Source: Pseudomonadota bacterium
Lineage (GTDB): Bacteria; Desulfobacterota; Desulfovibrionia; Desulfovibrionales; Desulfovibrionaceae
Direction: 5' to 3'
Assembly: GCA_023433925.1 (NCBI GenBank)
Contig: JAEYTO010000123.1
Coordinates: forward strand, 1 to 64,000
Length of the DNA: 64,000 nt
The notes under the pieces are model-generated. The model was not told the DNA's origin. It ran no database searches and was given only the letters and a program-made list of their open reading frames with translations. Both the position numbers and the translations under genes were made by a program. Positions within the stretch are counted from its first letter, which is position 1; the number at the start of each line of letters is the position of its first letter. This document shows, piece by piece, positions 50,942 to 59,653 of this stretch.

Positions 50942-51781
50942 ATGAGCGACGTGACCCAGCTCATCCACGACTACCTTCGGCACAACAAGAAATTCCCGCA
51001 CGTGTTCTGCGCGGGGTGCGGCCACGGCATCGTGCTCGGCTCGCTCATCCGCGGCGTGCACGCCCTGGGGCTGTCCAAGGACGAGGTAGTCCTCGTGGCC
51101 GGCATCGGCTGCTCCGGCCGCATCGCCGTGTACGTGGACTTCAACACCGTGCACACGACCCACGGCCGGGCCCTGACCTTCGCCACGGGCATCAAGATGG
51201 CCAGCCCGCACCTCAAGGTCATCGCGGTCATGGGCGACGGCGACGCCTTCTCCATCGGCGGCAACCACCTCATCCACGCCGCGCGCAAGAATATCGGCGT
51301 GACCGCCCTGGTGCTCAACAATTTCATCTACGGCATGACCGGCGGCCAGTGCTCCCCCACCACGCCCCTGGGCGCAGTGTCCCAGACGAGCCCCTACGGC
51401 CAGCTGGAGAAGTCCTTCGACATCGTCAAGCTGACCAGCGCGGCCGGGGCCAACGGCGTGTCGCGCGGCACGGCCTTCCACGTGAACACCCTGGACCGCC
51501 TAGTGCGCGAGGCCATCATGCGTCCGGGCTTCAACCTCGTGGAGATCCTCACCCCCTGCCACACGCAGTACGGCCGCAAGAACAAGTTCAAGTCCGCCGT
51601 GGACATGTACAAATGGCTCAAGACCAACGCCATCCCGGTGGAGAAGTACGAGAAGCTCAAGCCCGAGGATCGCGAGGGCCGCATCCCCATCGGGACCTTC
51701 GTGCGGAACGACGCGCCGGGCCTTGAGGAGCTGTACGCCAGGGTCCGCGACGGGCAGTGCGCCAAGGAGTCCAAGTCATGA
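50942..51781 (+). CDS. korB: 2-oxoacid:ferredoxin oxidoreductase beta subunit
   Basis: 279 residues. TPP-binding subunit: FCAGCGHGIVLGSLIRGVHA at the N-terminus, AGIGCSGR, and the Mg-TPP motif VMGDGDAFSIGGNHLIHA followed by ALVLNNFIYGMTGGQCSPTT (each shown in part). Starts 3 bp after korA. Confidence 0.94.
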   Translation: MSDVTQLIHDYLRHNKKFPHVFCAGCGHGIVLGSLIRGVHALGLSKDEVVLVAGIGCSGRIAVYVDFNTVHTTHGRALTFATGIKMASPHLKVIAVMGDGDAFSIGGNHLIHAARKNIGVTALVLNNFIYGMTGGQCSPTTPLGAVSQTSPYGQLEKSFDIVKLTSAAGANGVSRGTAFHVNTLDRLVREAIMRPGFNLVEILTPCHTQYGRKNKFKSAVDMYKWLKTNAIPVEKYEKLKPEDREGRIPIGTFVRNDAPGLEELYARVRDGQCAKESKS

Positions 51782-52407
51782 AGGAGCGCCTCGTCCTCGA
51801 CCGCTTCGAGATCAGGCTCTCGGGCACGGGCGGCCAGGGCATCCTGACTTTGGGCAGGATCCTGGGCCAGGGTCTGTCCATCGGCCTGGGCTACTACGTG
51901 ACCCAGACCCAGAGCTACGGCCCCGAGGCCCGCGGCGGGTCGAGCCGCTCGGACCTGGTCATCAGCTCGCGGCCCATCAGCTACCCCAAGACCGAGAACG
52001 TGGACCTCCTCGTGGCCCTGTCCCAGGAGGCCTGCAACAACTACTACCGGCAGCTCAAGCCACGCGGCGTGCTGCTCATCGACACGGGCCTAGTCAAACA
52101 GACTCCCACGAACGTCTTCCTGGGCCTGCCCTTCACCCGGCTCACCGAGGAAAAAATCAAGGTGCCCCAGGCCATGAACAGCGTGGTGCTCGGCGCCATG
52201 GCCTGGATTCTGCCCTTCGCCGCGCGCGGCATATTGCGCAAGAGCCTGGAGGAAGCCCTGCCCGAGAAGGTCCGGGCCGTAAACGTCAAGGCCTTCAACC
52301 TGGGCTATACCCAGGCCGAGAAGACTCTCGGGGAGAAGCCGGTGTTCTGGAGCGGCGAGCAGCCCACGGAAGAGGGCTCGGACGCAGTGCAGGAGGCCGA
52401 GATTTAG
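51778..52407 (+). CDS. korC: 2-oxoacid:ferredoxin oxidoreductase gamma subunit
   Basis: 209 residues. RLSGTGGQGILTLGRILGQG and TQTQSYGPEARGGSSRSDLV are the typical gamma-subunit motifs, ending in the family's CoA-side domain. The ATG overlaps the korB stop codon (ATGA). Last gene of the operon, followed by a strong terminator. Confidence 0.93.
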   Translation: MKERLVLDRFEIRLSGTGGQGILTLGRILGQGLSIGLGYYVTQTQSYGPEARGGSSRSDLVISSRPISYPKTENVDLLVALSQEACNNYYRQLKPRGVLLIDTGLVKQTPTNVFLGLPFTRLTEEKIKVPQAMNSVVLGAMAWILPFAARGILRKSLEEALPEKVRAVNVKAFNLGYTQAEKTLGEKPVFWSGEQPTEEGSDAVQEAEI

Positions 52408-52445
52408 GGCGGCCTGCTCCGTCCAGTGGCCAGCGCATGAAACGA

Positions 52446-52476
52446 AGGGGCCGCCTCAATGAGGCGGCCCTTTCTT
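52446..52476 (+). terminator. Rho-independent terminator of korDABC
   Basis: GGGCCGCCTC and GAGGCGGCCC (perfect 10 bp, loop AAT) followed by TTTCTT. It runs straight into the long hairpin of the 165-bp repeat. Confidence 0.88.
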
Positions 52477-52638
52477 GCGAGAGAGGCCCCTTTTTGAAAA
52501 AAGGGGCCTCTCTCGCGCTCTCTCCACTAAAACTTTTAATATTATTTCAGCATATTGCCGAGGCAGTACCGTTGAAAAGCGGGGTTCCAAGGGGGCCGAG
52601 CCCCCTTGGCCGCCGGAGGCAGAAAAAAACGACCTTTG
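52474..52638 (+). repeat. 165-bp intergenic repeat element, copy 2
   Basis: Same parts as at 22864: a perfect 19-bp hairpin (52477-52516, arms GCGAGAGAGGCCCCTTTTT and its complement), CTCTCTCCAC, an AT-rich spacer with AATATTATTTCA, GTTGAAAAGCGGGGTTCC, and AAGGGGGCC-GAG-CCCCCTT followed by GGCCGCCGGAGGC. It lies between the convergent korC and membrane-protein genes. No coding capacity for a transposase. Confidence 0.87.
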
Positions 52639-52650
52639 GCAATGAGCTGT

Positions 52651-53664
52651 CTACGCGCTTCCCCCGCCCGCTTGGTTCGCCGCCGCATTCAGCTTATTTG
52701 CCAAATCGTCCAGCAGCTTGCCCGCCACGCTCAACGACTCGCGGCGGGTGTCGTCGGCGGCCACGCGGCGCGCGCCCCACTGCACGAGGTAGAAGACCGC
52801 GTCCTGCTGCAGGGCCAGCCTGCCCGCGTCCCTGCGCACCGCGCCGACGACGGCCTGGCGCAGGGCCTCGCGGTGCTCGATGGTCTCCTTGATGCGCTCG
52901 CCGGCCTGAGCCAGGCCCTTGCCGCCCGACTCGCGCAGGTCGTTGAACTCGCTGTAGGCCAGGTTGACCTGGCGCGAGGCCTCCTCGTACTCGGGAAGCA
53001 TGGCCATGATCCGCTCGTTGGCGCCCATGGCGCGCATCACGCGGCCGGCATCGCGCAGGAAGCCGGCCATGAGCCCCAATCCCTCGGCCGCCTCGCGCTC
53101 GTTCAGGGTCCGCGTCTCGAAGCCGCCGTCGGGCCTCTGAAACTCGCGCTCGGCCAGGGCCGCCTTGCGCGCGACATCCTGGACGAAAGACTCGACGTAG
53201 AGCGTGTGCAGGGCCGTGAGCACGCCCGGCCTGAACACGTAGTCGAAAATCTGCTTCCGCGCGCCGGGCACGTCCGGGCTGTCGTGGCCGAAGTGGGAGA
53301 CCTCCAGGCCGTAGCGCATGTTGAGCTGCTTGTAGCCCAGGGTGAACACGGCCTTGTCCGTGGGATTCTGGCGTGTGCCGGCGGGCTGGTAGTGGTCCAG
53401 CATGAAGTCCGACAGGTCCGAGACGAAGCTCCAGGGGATCATGGAGTCCTCGCCGGGAGCGTCGCCGGCCTTGGTGCGCAGGCGGCCCTGCTCGTCGAAG
53501 GCGTTGTCGGTCAGAGGCTTGGCCGCCTCGGGAGGGGCCTGGCGGATGAGGCCCGTGACCTCGGTGTCGGGTTTCCGACCAGCCATGAACACGAACGCGG
53601 CCGCGGCGATCACCGCGACGACGACGATGCCGGCCGCGATCCACTTGCCGCTCGACTTGGACAT
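52651..53664 (-). CDS. Membrane-anchored protein, unknown function
   Basis: 337 residues with one N-terminal span (WIAAGIVVVAVIAAAAFVFM) and a large helical periplasmic part (GLGLMAGFLRDAGRVMRAMG, RIKETIEHREALRQAVVGAV). No cysteine or catalytic motif stands out and no family is recognised. AAGGAG precedes the ATG at 53664. It starts 59 bp after the succinyl-CoA synthetase gene on the same strand and may be co-transcribed with it. Confidence 0.75.
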   Translation of the reverse strand: MSKSSGKWIAAGIVVVAVIAAAAFVFMAGRKPDTEVTGLIRQAPPEAAKPLTDNAFDEQGRLRTKAGDAPGEDSMIPWSFVSDLSDFMLDHYQPAGTRQNPTDKAVFTLGYKQLNMRYGLEVSHFGHDSPDVPGARKQIFDYVFRPGVLTALHTLYVESFVQDVARKAALAEREFQRPDGGFETRTLNEREAAEGLGLMAGFLRDAGRVMRAMGANERIMAMLPEYEEASRQVNLAYSEFNDLRESGGKGLAQAGERIKETIEHREALRQAVVGAVRRDAGRLALQQDAVFYLVQWGARRVAADDTRRESLSVAGKLLDDLANKLNAAANQAGGGSA

Positions 53665-53723
53665 GCTGCTGCTCCTTGGGCTGTCCGCGCGTTCCGGCGC
53701 GCGCCCTCCCTGAGTTGAAACGC

Positions 53724-55874
53724 TCACGATTCTGCCCCATGCGCTCCGGCTCGGCAAGCGCCGCCGGACAGCATCCCGGCCAGCATGGCCGGAATCGATT
53801 CCAGATCCGGGCACAGGCGGATGCCCGCCCGGCGAAGGGCCCGCAGCTTGCCGGCCACACCGCCCGAGGATTCCTCCAGGATGGCCCCGGCATGCCCCAG
53901 GCGGCGGCCCGCAGGCGCGGTCCTGCCCGCCACGAAGGCGGCCACGGGCTTGGGGAAGCCCGTGCGCAGCACGCGCTCGGCCAGGTCCTCCTCGGCCCGT
54001 CCGCCGATCTCGCCGAGCATGAGCACGGCGCGCACGCGCTCGTCGTCCGCGACCATGTCCAGACAGTCTGCAAAGTCCAAGCCGATGAACGGGTCGCCGC
54101 CGATGCCCACGGCCATGGCTTGGCCAATTCCCGCAGCCGAGAGCCGCGAGGAGGCCTCGTAGGTCAGGGTGCCGCTGCGCGAGAAGATGGCCACCGGACC
54201 GGGCGTGAACGGCTCGGCGGGCATGATGCCGATCTTGGTCCCGCCGGGCACGATGACGCCCGGCGTGTTGGGGCCCACCAGCCGCGTGCCCAGGCGCTTG
54301 AGCTCGGGAAGCACGGCGAGCATGTCCTGCTGCGGGATGCCCTCGGTGATGCAGACCACCCAGGGGATGCCCGCCTCGGCCGCCTCCAGGATGGCGTCGG
54401 CAGCCATGGCCGCGGGCACGAAGACGATGCTCGCGTCCACCTCGTGGCGGCGTAGGGCCTCGCGCACGCTGTCGTGGACCGGCACGCCCTCCACCTTGGC
54501 CCCGCCCTTGAATGGCGTCACGCCGGCCACGATGCGGCTGCCGTAGCCGAGCATGAGCCGGGTGTGCAAGGCCGCGACCTTGCCGGTGACGCCCTGCACG
54601 AGGATGCGCGTTCCCGCGCCGATGTCGAAGACGGGGCCGGGGCTTCGCACCTCCTCGGCCACCGCGGCCACGGGCTCGATACGCATGCCGTCATGGTTGG
54701 CCGACGGGTCGGCCAGGGAGTCCTCGGCCTCCAGGCGCGGCGGGTTGGCGTCGCGCGGGCCGAGCGGCGCCAGGGCGTCGAGCGCGCCGGCCATGTCCGG
54801 CGCGAGCGTCAGCCCGCGCAGGCCCAGGCCAGCGAGCAGTCGTTGGCCCTCGGCCGCGCCGTTGCCGGCCATGCGCACCACGAGTGGCTTGGCCGGCTCG
54901 CTCCCGGCCAGGACCTCGGTCAGGGCCAAGGCCACCTTCTCGCAGGACAGGATGCCGCCGAAGAGGTTGATGAACACGGCGCGCACGGCCTTGTCGCCGA
55001 AGAGCAGGCGCAAGGCCTGGTCCAGGCGGCGGCTGTCGGCCGCGCCGCCCAGGTCGAGGAAGTTGGCCGCGGGCAGGCCCGAGAGGTTGAGCAGGTCCAT
55101 GGTGGCCATGGCCAGGCCCGCGCCGTTGACCATGCAGCCCACCCAGCCGCCGAGCTTGACGAAGCTCATGCCCTCGGCGCGGGCCTGCGCGTCCTCGGGC
55201 GCATGGTGGCGCGGGTCGTGCCAGCGCTCCAGCTCGGGGCGCAGGGCCGCCACGTTGTCGTCGATCTCGACCTTGCCGTCCAGGGCCAGCCAGCGGCCGT
55301 CGCGAGTAAGCACCAGGGGGTTGACCTCGGCCAGCAGCAGGCCCTGCTCGCGCACCGCGCCGAACAGGCGCAGGACGGCCTCGCGGAAGGCGGGCCAGTG
55401 CTCCTTGCCCGCGCCCAGGCGGAAGAAGGCCGCGCGCGGATGGCGCTCGGAAAGTCCGGCGGGCAGGGGCACGGCCTGCGTCAGGACGCCGCCCCCCTGC
55501 TCCACGTCCACTCCGCCGCGCGGGCTCACGGTGAGCACGAGGCTTGCGCGGTCACGGGACACGGCAAAGGACAGGTAGCACTCGCGCACGAAGTCCACGG
55601 CCGGCTCCAGGAGCAGACTCGGCGGCCGATGGCCGCGGATGTCCCTGGCGAACAGCTCGCGCGCCCTGGCCGGCAGGTCCGACGCCCGCTCCACGCGCAC
55701 GATGCCGCCGGCCTTGCCCCGGCCGCCCGTGAGCACCTGGGCCTTGAGATACCAGGGCGGCCCGAAAGGCGGCGCGAGCCCGACCTCCTCGCCCGGCCCG
55801 AAGCCGATCCCCTCGGGCACGGCCACCCCGGCTTCGCGGAACAGCCGCTTGCTCGCCTGCTCGTCCAGCAGCAT
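53724..55874 (-). CDS. Succinyl-CoA synthetase, beta and alpha subunits fused (SucC-SucD)
   Basis: 716 residues. The first ~395 are SucC-like: an ATP-grasp domain (AQVLTGGRGKAGGIVRV, AEVNPLVLTRDG, ALDGKVEIDDNV) and the CoA-ligase domain (MVNGAGLAMATMD, ANFLDLGGAAD, FINLFGGILSCEKVA). After a ~30-residue linker the SucD part begins (TRILVQGVTGKVAALHT, AGVTPFKGGAKVEGVPV, the phosphohistidine in RRLGHAGAILEE). It forms or splits succinyl-CoA with ATP or GTP; other acyl-CoA acids cannot be excluded. Usually these are two genes. Divergent in orientation from korDABC but only 3.5 kb away, so the two enzymes cover consecutive steps. Confidence 0.9.
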   Translation of the reverse strand: MLLDEQASKRLFREAGVAVPEGIGFGPGEEVGLAPPFGPPWYLKAQVLTGGRGKAGGIVRVERASDLPARARELFARDIRGHRPPSLLLEPAVDFVRECYLSFAVSRDRASLVLTVSPRGGVDVEQGGGVLTQAVPLPAGLSERHPRAAFFRLGAGKEHWPAFREAVLRLFGAVREQGLLLAEVNPLVLTRDGRWLALDGKVEIDDNVAALRPELERWHDPRHHAPEDAQARAEGMSFVKLGGWVGCMVNGAGLAMATMDLLNLSGLPAANFLDLGGAADSRRLDQALRLLFGDKAVRAVFINLFGGILSCEKVALALTEVLAGSEPAKPLVVRMAGNGAAEGQRLLAGLGLRGLTLAPDMAGALDALAPLGPRDANPPRLEAEDSLADPSANHDGMRIEPVAAVAEEVRSPGPVFDIGAGTRILVQGVTGKVAALHTRLMLGYGSRIVAGVTPFKGGAKVEGVPVHDSVREALRRHEVDASIVFVPAAMAADAILEAAEAGIPWVVCITEGIPQQDMLAVLPELKRLGTRLVGPNTPGVIVPGGTKIGIMPAEPFTPGPVAIFSRSGTLTYEASSRLSAAGIGQAMAVGIGGDPFIGLDFADCLDMVADDERVRAVLMLGEIGGRAEEDLAERVLRTGFPKPVAAFVAGRTAPAGRRLGHAGAILEESSGGVAGKLRALRRAGIRLCPDLESIPAMLAGMLSGGACRAGAHGAES

Positions 55875-56123
55875 CCTCCACCCCCTGGGTTGACGGAATA
55901 ACGGCGAGGACTATCAGACTGGATGCCACGCATCTCGGCGGGCCATCCTGATCCAGCGGGCCCGCGCAGCCTGTCCGGCAGGTTGCTCCAGCCGGACCAT
56001 GAATCCGACTGTCCATGTTGTATAGATTGAAGCAATTGCTGTAAACGTCATGCGCGCCCGCACTTCAGGTCAGCCACCTTTGGCGGGAACGCCCCGGCCA
56101 CGCGGGAGAAAAGATTGGCGGCC

Positions 56124-56300
56124 ATGCGCACGTCGGTCTTCGGCCTGTTCAAGATAGGGCCTGGGCCGTCCAGCTCGCACACCATGGGCCCCATGCGCGC
56201 CGCGCGCGAGTTCGCCGAGGCCGCCCAAAGCCGCCGGCCTGCCGAGCGCGCCTCGACCGCGATATCGGGCCGCTTCTTGCGCCGCCGCCCTCAAGAAGCT
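56124..56300 (+). pseudogene. Remnant of L-serine dehydratase (N-terminal piece)
   Basis: The first 34 codons (MRTSVFGLFKIGPGPSSSHT, then MGPMRAAREFAEAA) match the start of SdaA-type serine dehydratases, including the invariant GPSSSHT-like motif. After that the frame changes: AAQSRRP in frame, but the +1 frame reads KAAGL as expected for the family, and similarity then ends. A full enzyme has about 450 residues; here the next gene starts at 56354. It is a truncated, frameshifted relic. Confidence 0.65.
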
Positions 56301-56353
56301 ACAAGCGGAGGCAAGCTCGCCGAATCACAACTTTTCCCGAGCAGGAGGACCGC

Positions 56354-57388
56354 ATGCCGCCAGCCCGCCCCGAACTCACCACGCCCGAGGGCATCATGAC
56401 CCTGGCCACCGCCTTCCAGCGCAGCCGGATCCTGCTCACGGCCGTGGACCTCGGCGTGTTCACCGCCCTGTCCAGCCTGTCTGGCGCGTCGGGCGATCCA
56501 GGCGAGCCCGTGTCCTCGGCCGAGGTGGCCGAACGGATCAAGGCCGATCCTCGGGCGACGGACCGGCTGCTCAACGCGCTCACGGCCATGGGCCTGGTGC
56601 GCAAGGAGCACGGGCTGTTCTCCAATACCGAGCTGAGCGAGCTGTTCCTCGTGGAGGGCCGCGAGGACTACCTGGCCACCCTGCGGCACACCTCCAGCCT
56701 GTATCAGTCCTGGGCCACGCTCACCGAGGCGGTGCGCAAGGGAGGCAGCGTCGAGGATTCCTCCGCGCCCTTCCATGACGAGGCCCGCACCCAGGCCTTC
56801 ATCGAGGCCATGCATCGCCGCGCGCTCAAGTCCGCGCCCGGACTGGCCGCCAAGCTCGATCTCACGGGCGTCGGCCGCCTGCTGGACGTGGGCGGCGGCT
56901 CGGGCGTCTACGCCATGGCCTTCGCCAGGGCCAAGCCCGGCCTGAGCGCCACGGTCTACGACCTGCCTCCGGTGGTCAAGCTCGCCGAGCGCTACATCCG
57001 CGAGGCCGGCATGGCCGGCCGCGTGTCCACGCGCGCCGGAGACTACCGCAAGGACGACCTGGGGCTCGGCTACGACCTGGCCTTCTTCTCGGCCGTGGCG
57101 CACATCAACTCGCCCGAGATGAACAGGCAGCTCATGCGCAAGGCCGCCCAGGCCCTCAACGACGGCGGCCGCATCGTGATCCAGGACTTCGTCATGGAGC
57201 CTGACCGCGTGCTCCCCGAGCGCGGGGCCATGTTCGCCCTGAACATGCTCGTCAACACGACGGCGGGCGACACATACACCGAGGACGAGATCTCCTCCTG
57301 GCTGGCCGAGGCCGGCTGCCGCCACATCGAGCGCATCGACTCCGGCCCGGGCACGGCCATGATCGTGGGCACGCTGCCCGAAGGGTAA
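56354..57388 (+). CDS. O-methyltransferase family 2 protein
   Basis: 344 residues. An N-terminal winged-helix dimerisation domain (RSRILLTAVDLGVFTAL, ATDRLLNALTAMGLV) is followed by a SAM-dependent methyltransferase domain with LLDVGGGSGVYAMAFARAKP, VYDLPPVVKLAERYI and the AMFALNMLVNTTAGDTYTED region. This is the Methyltransf_2 layout of hydroxyneurosporene/acetylserotonin-type enzymes. No acidic-histidine catalytic pair can be assigned with confidence, so the substrate is open. CAGGAGG precedes the ATG. Confidence 0.88.
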   Translation: MPPARPELTTPEGIMTLATAFQRSRILLTAVDLGVFTALSSLSGASGDPGEPVSSAEVAERIKADPRATDRLLNALTAMGLVRKEHGLFSNTELSELFLVEGREDYLATLRHTSSLYQSWATLTEAVRKGGSVEDSSAPFHDEARTQAFIEAMHRRALKSAPGLAAKLDLTGVGRLLDVGGGSGVYAMAFARAKPGLSATVYDLPPVVKLAERYIREAGMAGRVSTRAGDYRKDDLGLGYDLAFFSAVAHINSPEMNRQLMRKAAQALNDGGRIVIQDFVMEPDRVLPERGAMFALNMLVNTTAGDTYTEDEISSWLAEAGCRHIERIDSGPGTAMIVGTLPEG

Positions 57389-57423
57389 CGGGCGCGACGG
57401 CCGGCTCGCCTGAGCGCGCCACA

Positions 57424-57447
57424 TGAAAAAGCCCCCTCGCGGGGGCT
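57424..57447 (-). terminator. Terminator between convergent genes
   Basis: AGCCCCC-TCGC-GGGGGCT (57430-57447). On the minus strand it is followed by TTTTTCAT, a good terminator for the gene at 57490-58119; on the plus strand the T tract is poor but the hairpin may still help end the methyltransferase transcript. Confidence 0.8.
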
Positions 57448-57489
57448 CTGCTGTCTCTGTCGGTCATGCCTGTGGCGTGGCGGGCGCAA

Positions 57490-58119
57490 TCAGAAGGACC
57501 AGTAGCTCGCCCGGCCCAGGATGTGCTCGCTTCCGCTTCTGGAGTCCGCGAAGCGCACGGCGAAGAAGCAGCTTCCCTCGCGCGATCCGCCCGTGGCCAC
57601 CGGCTTGACGCCCCCCGCGTCGGGAAGGAAATCCATTTCCCTGAGCAGATAGAGTCCGTGACCGGAAAGGTAGAAGCGGAAGGTCGCGGATCGCTCGGAC
57701 TGGCCCGGCGGCAGGCCGCCGGCGAGGTCCATCCAGCCCGGCAGCCCATGGGCCAGGACCGCGCCGAACTCTTCGGCCGCGCGGGTGACGCGCGCCGGCG
57801 CCACGGCGCGGCTTCCGTTGCCGAAGACCTCGAAGGCCAGAGGAAAATCGCTGGCCGGCGCGATGTGCTCGACGCGGCCGTGAGGATTGAAGAGCGCGAA
57901 GCCCGTGATGTGCCCTCCCTGGCCCGCACGGCTCAGGTTGGACAGGACGACGGTGAGCTCGGCTTCGGTGTCGGTGTACGGGAAGTAGGTCACTTCGGCC
58001 ATGTACATGCCCAGGTCATCGGCGGATTGGCCGCCGTAGATCACGAGCCCCTGGGCCTCGGGCAGCGGCGCGTGCAGGACCGCGAACCAGACGAGCAGGT
58101 GGAAAATCAGCTTGCCCAT
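57490..58119 (-). CDS. Secreted protein, unknown function
   Basis: 209 residues with a signal peptide (LIFHLLVWFAVLHAPLPEAQG) and a beta-rich mature part (YMAEVTYFPYTDTEAELTVV, ITGFALFNPHGRVEHI, SATFRFYLSGHGLYLL). The repeated aromatic/glycine pattern suggests a beta-sandwich. No family recognised. GGGAGGAATGC precedes the ATG, so the start is firm. Confidence 0.75.
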   Translation of the reverse strand: MGKLIFHLLVWFAVLHAPLPEAQGLVIYGGQSADDLGMYMAEVTYFPYTDTEAELTVVLSNLSRAGQGGHITGFALFNPHGRVEHIAPASDFPLAFEVFGNGSRAVAPARVTRAAEEFGAVLAHGLPGWMDLAGGLPPGQSERSATFRFYLSGHGLYLLREMDFLPDAGGVKPVATGGSREGSCFFAVRFADSRSGSEHILGRASYWSF

Positions 58120-58500
58120 GCATTCCTCCCTACGGTCTAGCCTTTTGGCAGGCTCCCCGTTTTGTATCCCCTGTCAGCAGAGCAACACTGATGCCAGCCT
58201 GGCGGTCCAAGCCCTGGGCCGCATTCCACTTTTCCCGGACAAGTCCTCGCGCTTGCATTCGTTTTCTCATGGACAGGACTCCACTGTCTCTGGTCGCCGG
58301 ACAAGGCGTCACTCCAGGACCAGCGCCGCCAGCCGGGCAAGAGGGAGTCAGGCCGATTTCCGACGCGGCACTATTCATGGATCGGCCTGCCTGACACCGT
58401 CTCCACCAGTATCATATTGTTTATATTGAATTTTTTTAACATTACACCTGGATCGCTTCTTGCTTGAGCAGTGTGCCAACAGTCTGCCCGGAGCATGAAT
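58120..58500. other. Intergenic region with sigma-54-like promoter
   Basis: About 380 bases between divergent genes. It includes an AT-rich patch (58400-58445), a sigma-54-like site at 58449-58465, and an interrupted inverted repeat AGGCCGAT (58350-58357)/ATCGGCCT (58381-58388) 60-100 bp upstream of that site, where an enhancer-binding protein could bind. No gene is supported; short frames have no ribosome site. Confidence 0.5.
58449..58465 (+). promoter_or_regulatory. Sigma-54-type (-24/-12) promoter
   Basis: TGGATCG, 4 bp, TTGCTT. The key GG and GC are at the correct 10-bp separation, and C and G of the -24 element are kept, giving about 9 of 13 consensus positions. It lies 36 bp before the muramidase-like start, a normal distance. 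In flagellated bacteria many flagellar genes use this factor. Confidence 0.5.
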
Positions 58501-59589
58501 ATGACGCATATCTCCTCAAAATTACACGGAATCGGCCTTGGAGCCACGAGCGATGCCCAGCCAAAGGCCCGTCGGCATCCCGCCACCGGCAATCCGGCTG
58601 ATTTCCAGAAAACCCTGGATACCATGCGCCAAGCCATCGACCTGGCCATGGCCGAGCGCTTCCTGAACGTGTCCATGAGCTGGGAAGACCAGGAGGACGA
58701 GGAGCGCCCCGGCGGAGGCATCGGTTTGAACGCCGTGGGCATGAACATGTTGGCCACCCTGGCCAAGCTCCAGGTTCCCCAGGATACCGGCCGGTCTCCG
58801 GGCAGTCAGCCGCACCAGGCCGCGCCCGCCCAGGCGGCGGGACAGCCTTCGGCGGATGGGCGGACCGACCAGGCTCCGACGGCCGCCAAGGTCGAGGCGG
58901 CGGCCCAGGTGGAATCGCGTCAGGACCTGTCCGCGGAGGACATGGCCGGCGCGCTGGCCCGCATGTTCGAGTCCGGCGGCGACGGCTCGCAAGCCATAGG
59001 CTGGGATCATATGGGCGGGACGAGCTACGGCATGTTCCAGCTCTCCTCCCGCCAGGGCACCATGGACCGCTTCCTGGCCTTCCTCGATGGTGCGGCGCCC
59101 GAGCTGGCCACACGCCTGCGCAAGGCCGGCCCGGCCGACACCGGCAGCCGCAACGGGGCCATGCCCAGGGAGTGGCGCGCCATCGCCGCCGAGAACCCGC
59201 AACGCTTCGAGGCCCTGCAACACCGCTTCATCAGCCAAAGCCACTACCAGCCCGCCATGCAGGCCGTCCTGGAGCGCACGGGCCTGGATGTCTCCAGGCT
59301 TCCCAAGGCCCTGCAAGAGGTGCTCTTCTCCACGGCCGTGCAGCATGGCCCCACGGGCGCGGCGGACATCTTCGCCAAGGCCGCCTCGGGCCTGGACGGC
59401 ATGCTCGGAGAGAAGGGCTTCTCGGGCGAGAACATCGCCGAGCACCTCATCCGCGAGGTCTACATGCAGCGCTCCACACGCTTCGGCAGCTCCACCAGCC
59501 AGGTGCAGGCCGCCGTGCGCAACCGGCTCAAGAGCGAGCACAAGCTGGCCATGAACATTCTGGGCGGCATGGATACGGAAATGGCCTGA
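58501..59589 (+). CDS. Muramidase-like protein with N-terminal extension
   Basis: About 362 residues. The N-terminal 130 are low-complexity (Gln/Ala/Pro-rich after IGLNAVGMNMLATLAKLQVP). The C-terminal ~200 match a lysozyme-like hydrolase group found in phage and type VI effectors: FESGGDGSQAIGWDHMGGTS with a likely catalytic Glu, SYGMFQLSSRQGTMDRFLAF, HRFISQSHYQPAMQAVLERT and STAVQHGPTGAADIFAKA. No signal peptide is seen, so it may be exported by the flagellar apparatus or another system. GGAG precedes the ATG at 58501. A FlgJ-like role is a guess from the promoter type. Confidence 0.72.
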   Translation: MTHISSKLHGIGLGATSDAQPKARRHPATGNPADFQKTLDTMRQAIDLAMAERFLNVSMSWEDQEDEERPGGGIGLNAVGMNMLATLAKLQVPQDTGRSPGSQPHQAAPAQAAGQPSADGRTDQAPTAAKVEAAAQVESRQDLSAEDMAGALARMFESGGDGSQAIGWDHMGGTSYGMFQLSSRQGTMDRFLAFLDGAAPELATRLRKAGPADTGSRNGAMPREWRAIAAENPQRFEALQHRFISQSHYQPAMQAVLERTGLDVSRLPKALQEVLFSTAVQHGPTGAADIFAKAASGLDGMLGEKGFSGENIAEHLIREVYMQRSTRFGSSTSQVQAAVRNRLKSEHKLAMNILGGMDTEMA

Positions 59590-59653
59590 AGACGCCGGGA
59601 GCGGGCGCGGCGCGACTGCCCGCCAGCAATGGCCGGCTTGGCAAAGGAAAATA

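Noticed and set aside
52474..52638. Insertion sequence
   Set aside because: No transposase frame, no clear terminal inverted repeats enclosing a gene, and no visible target duplication.
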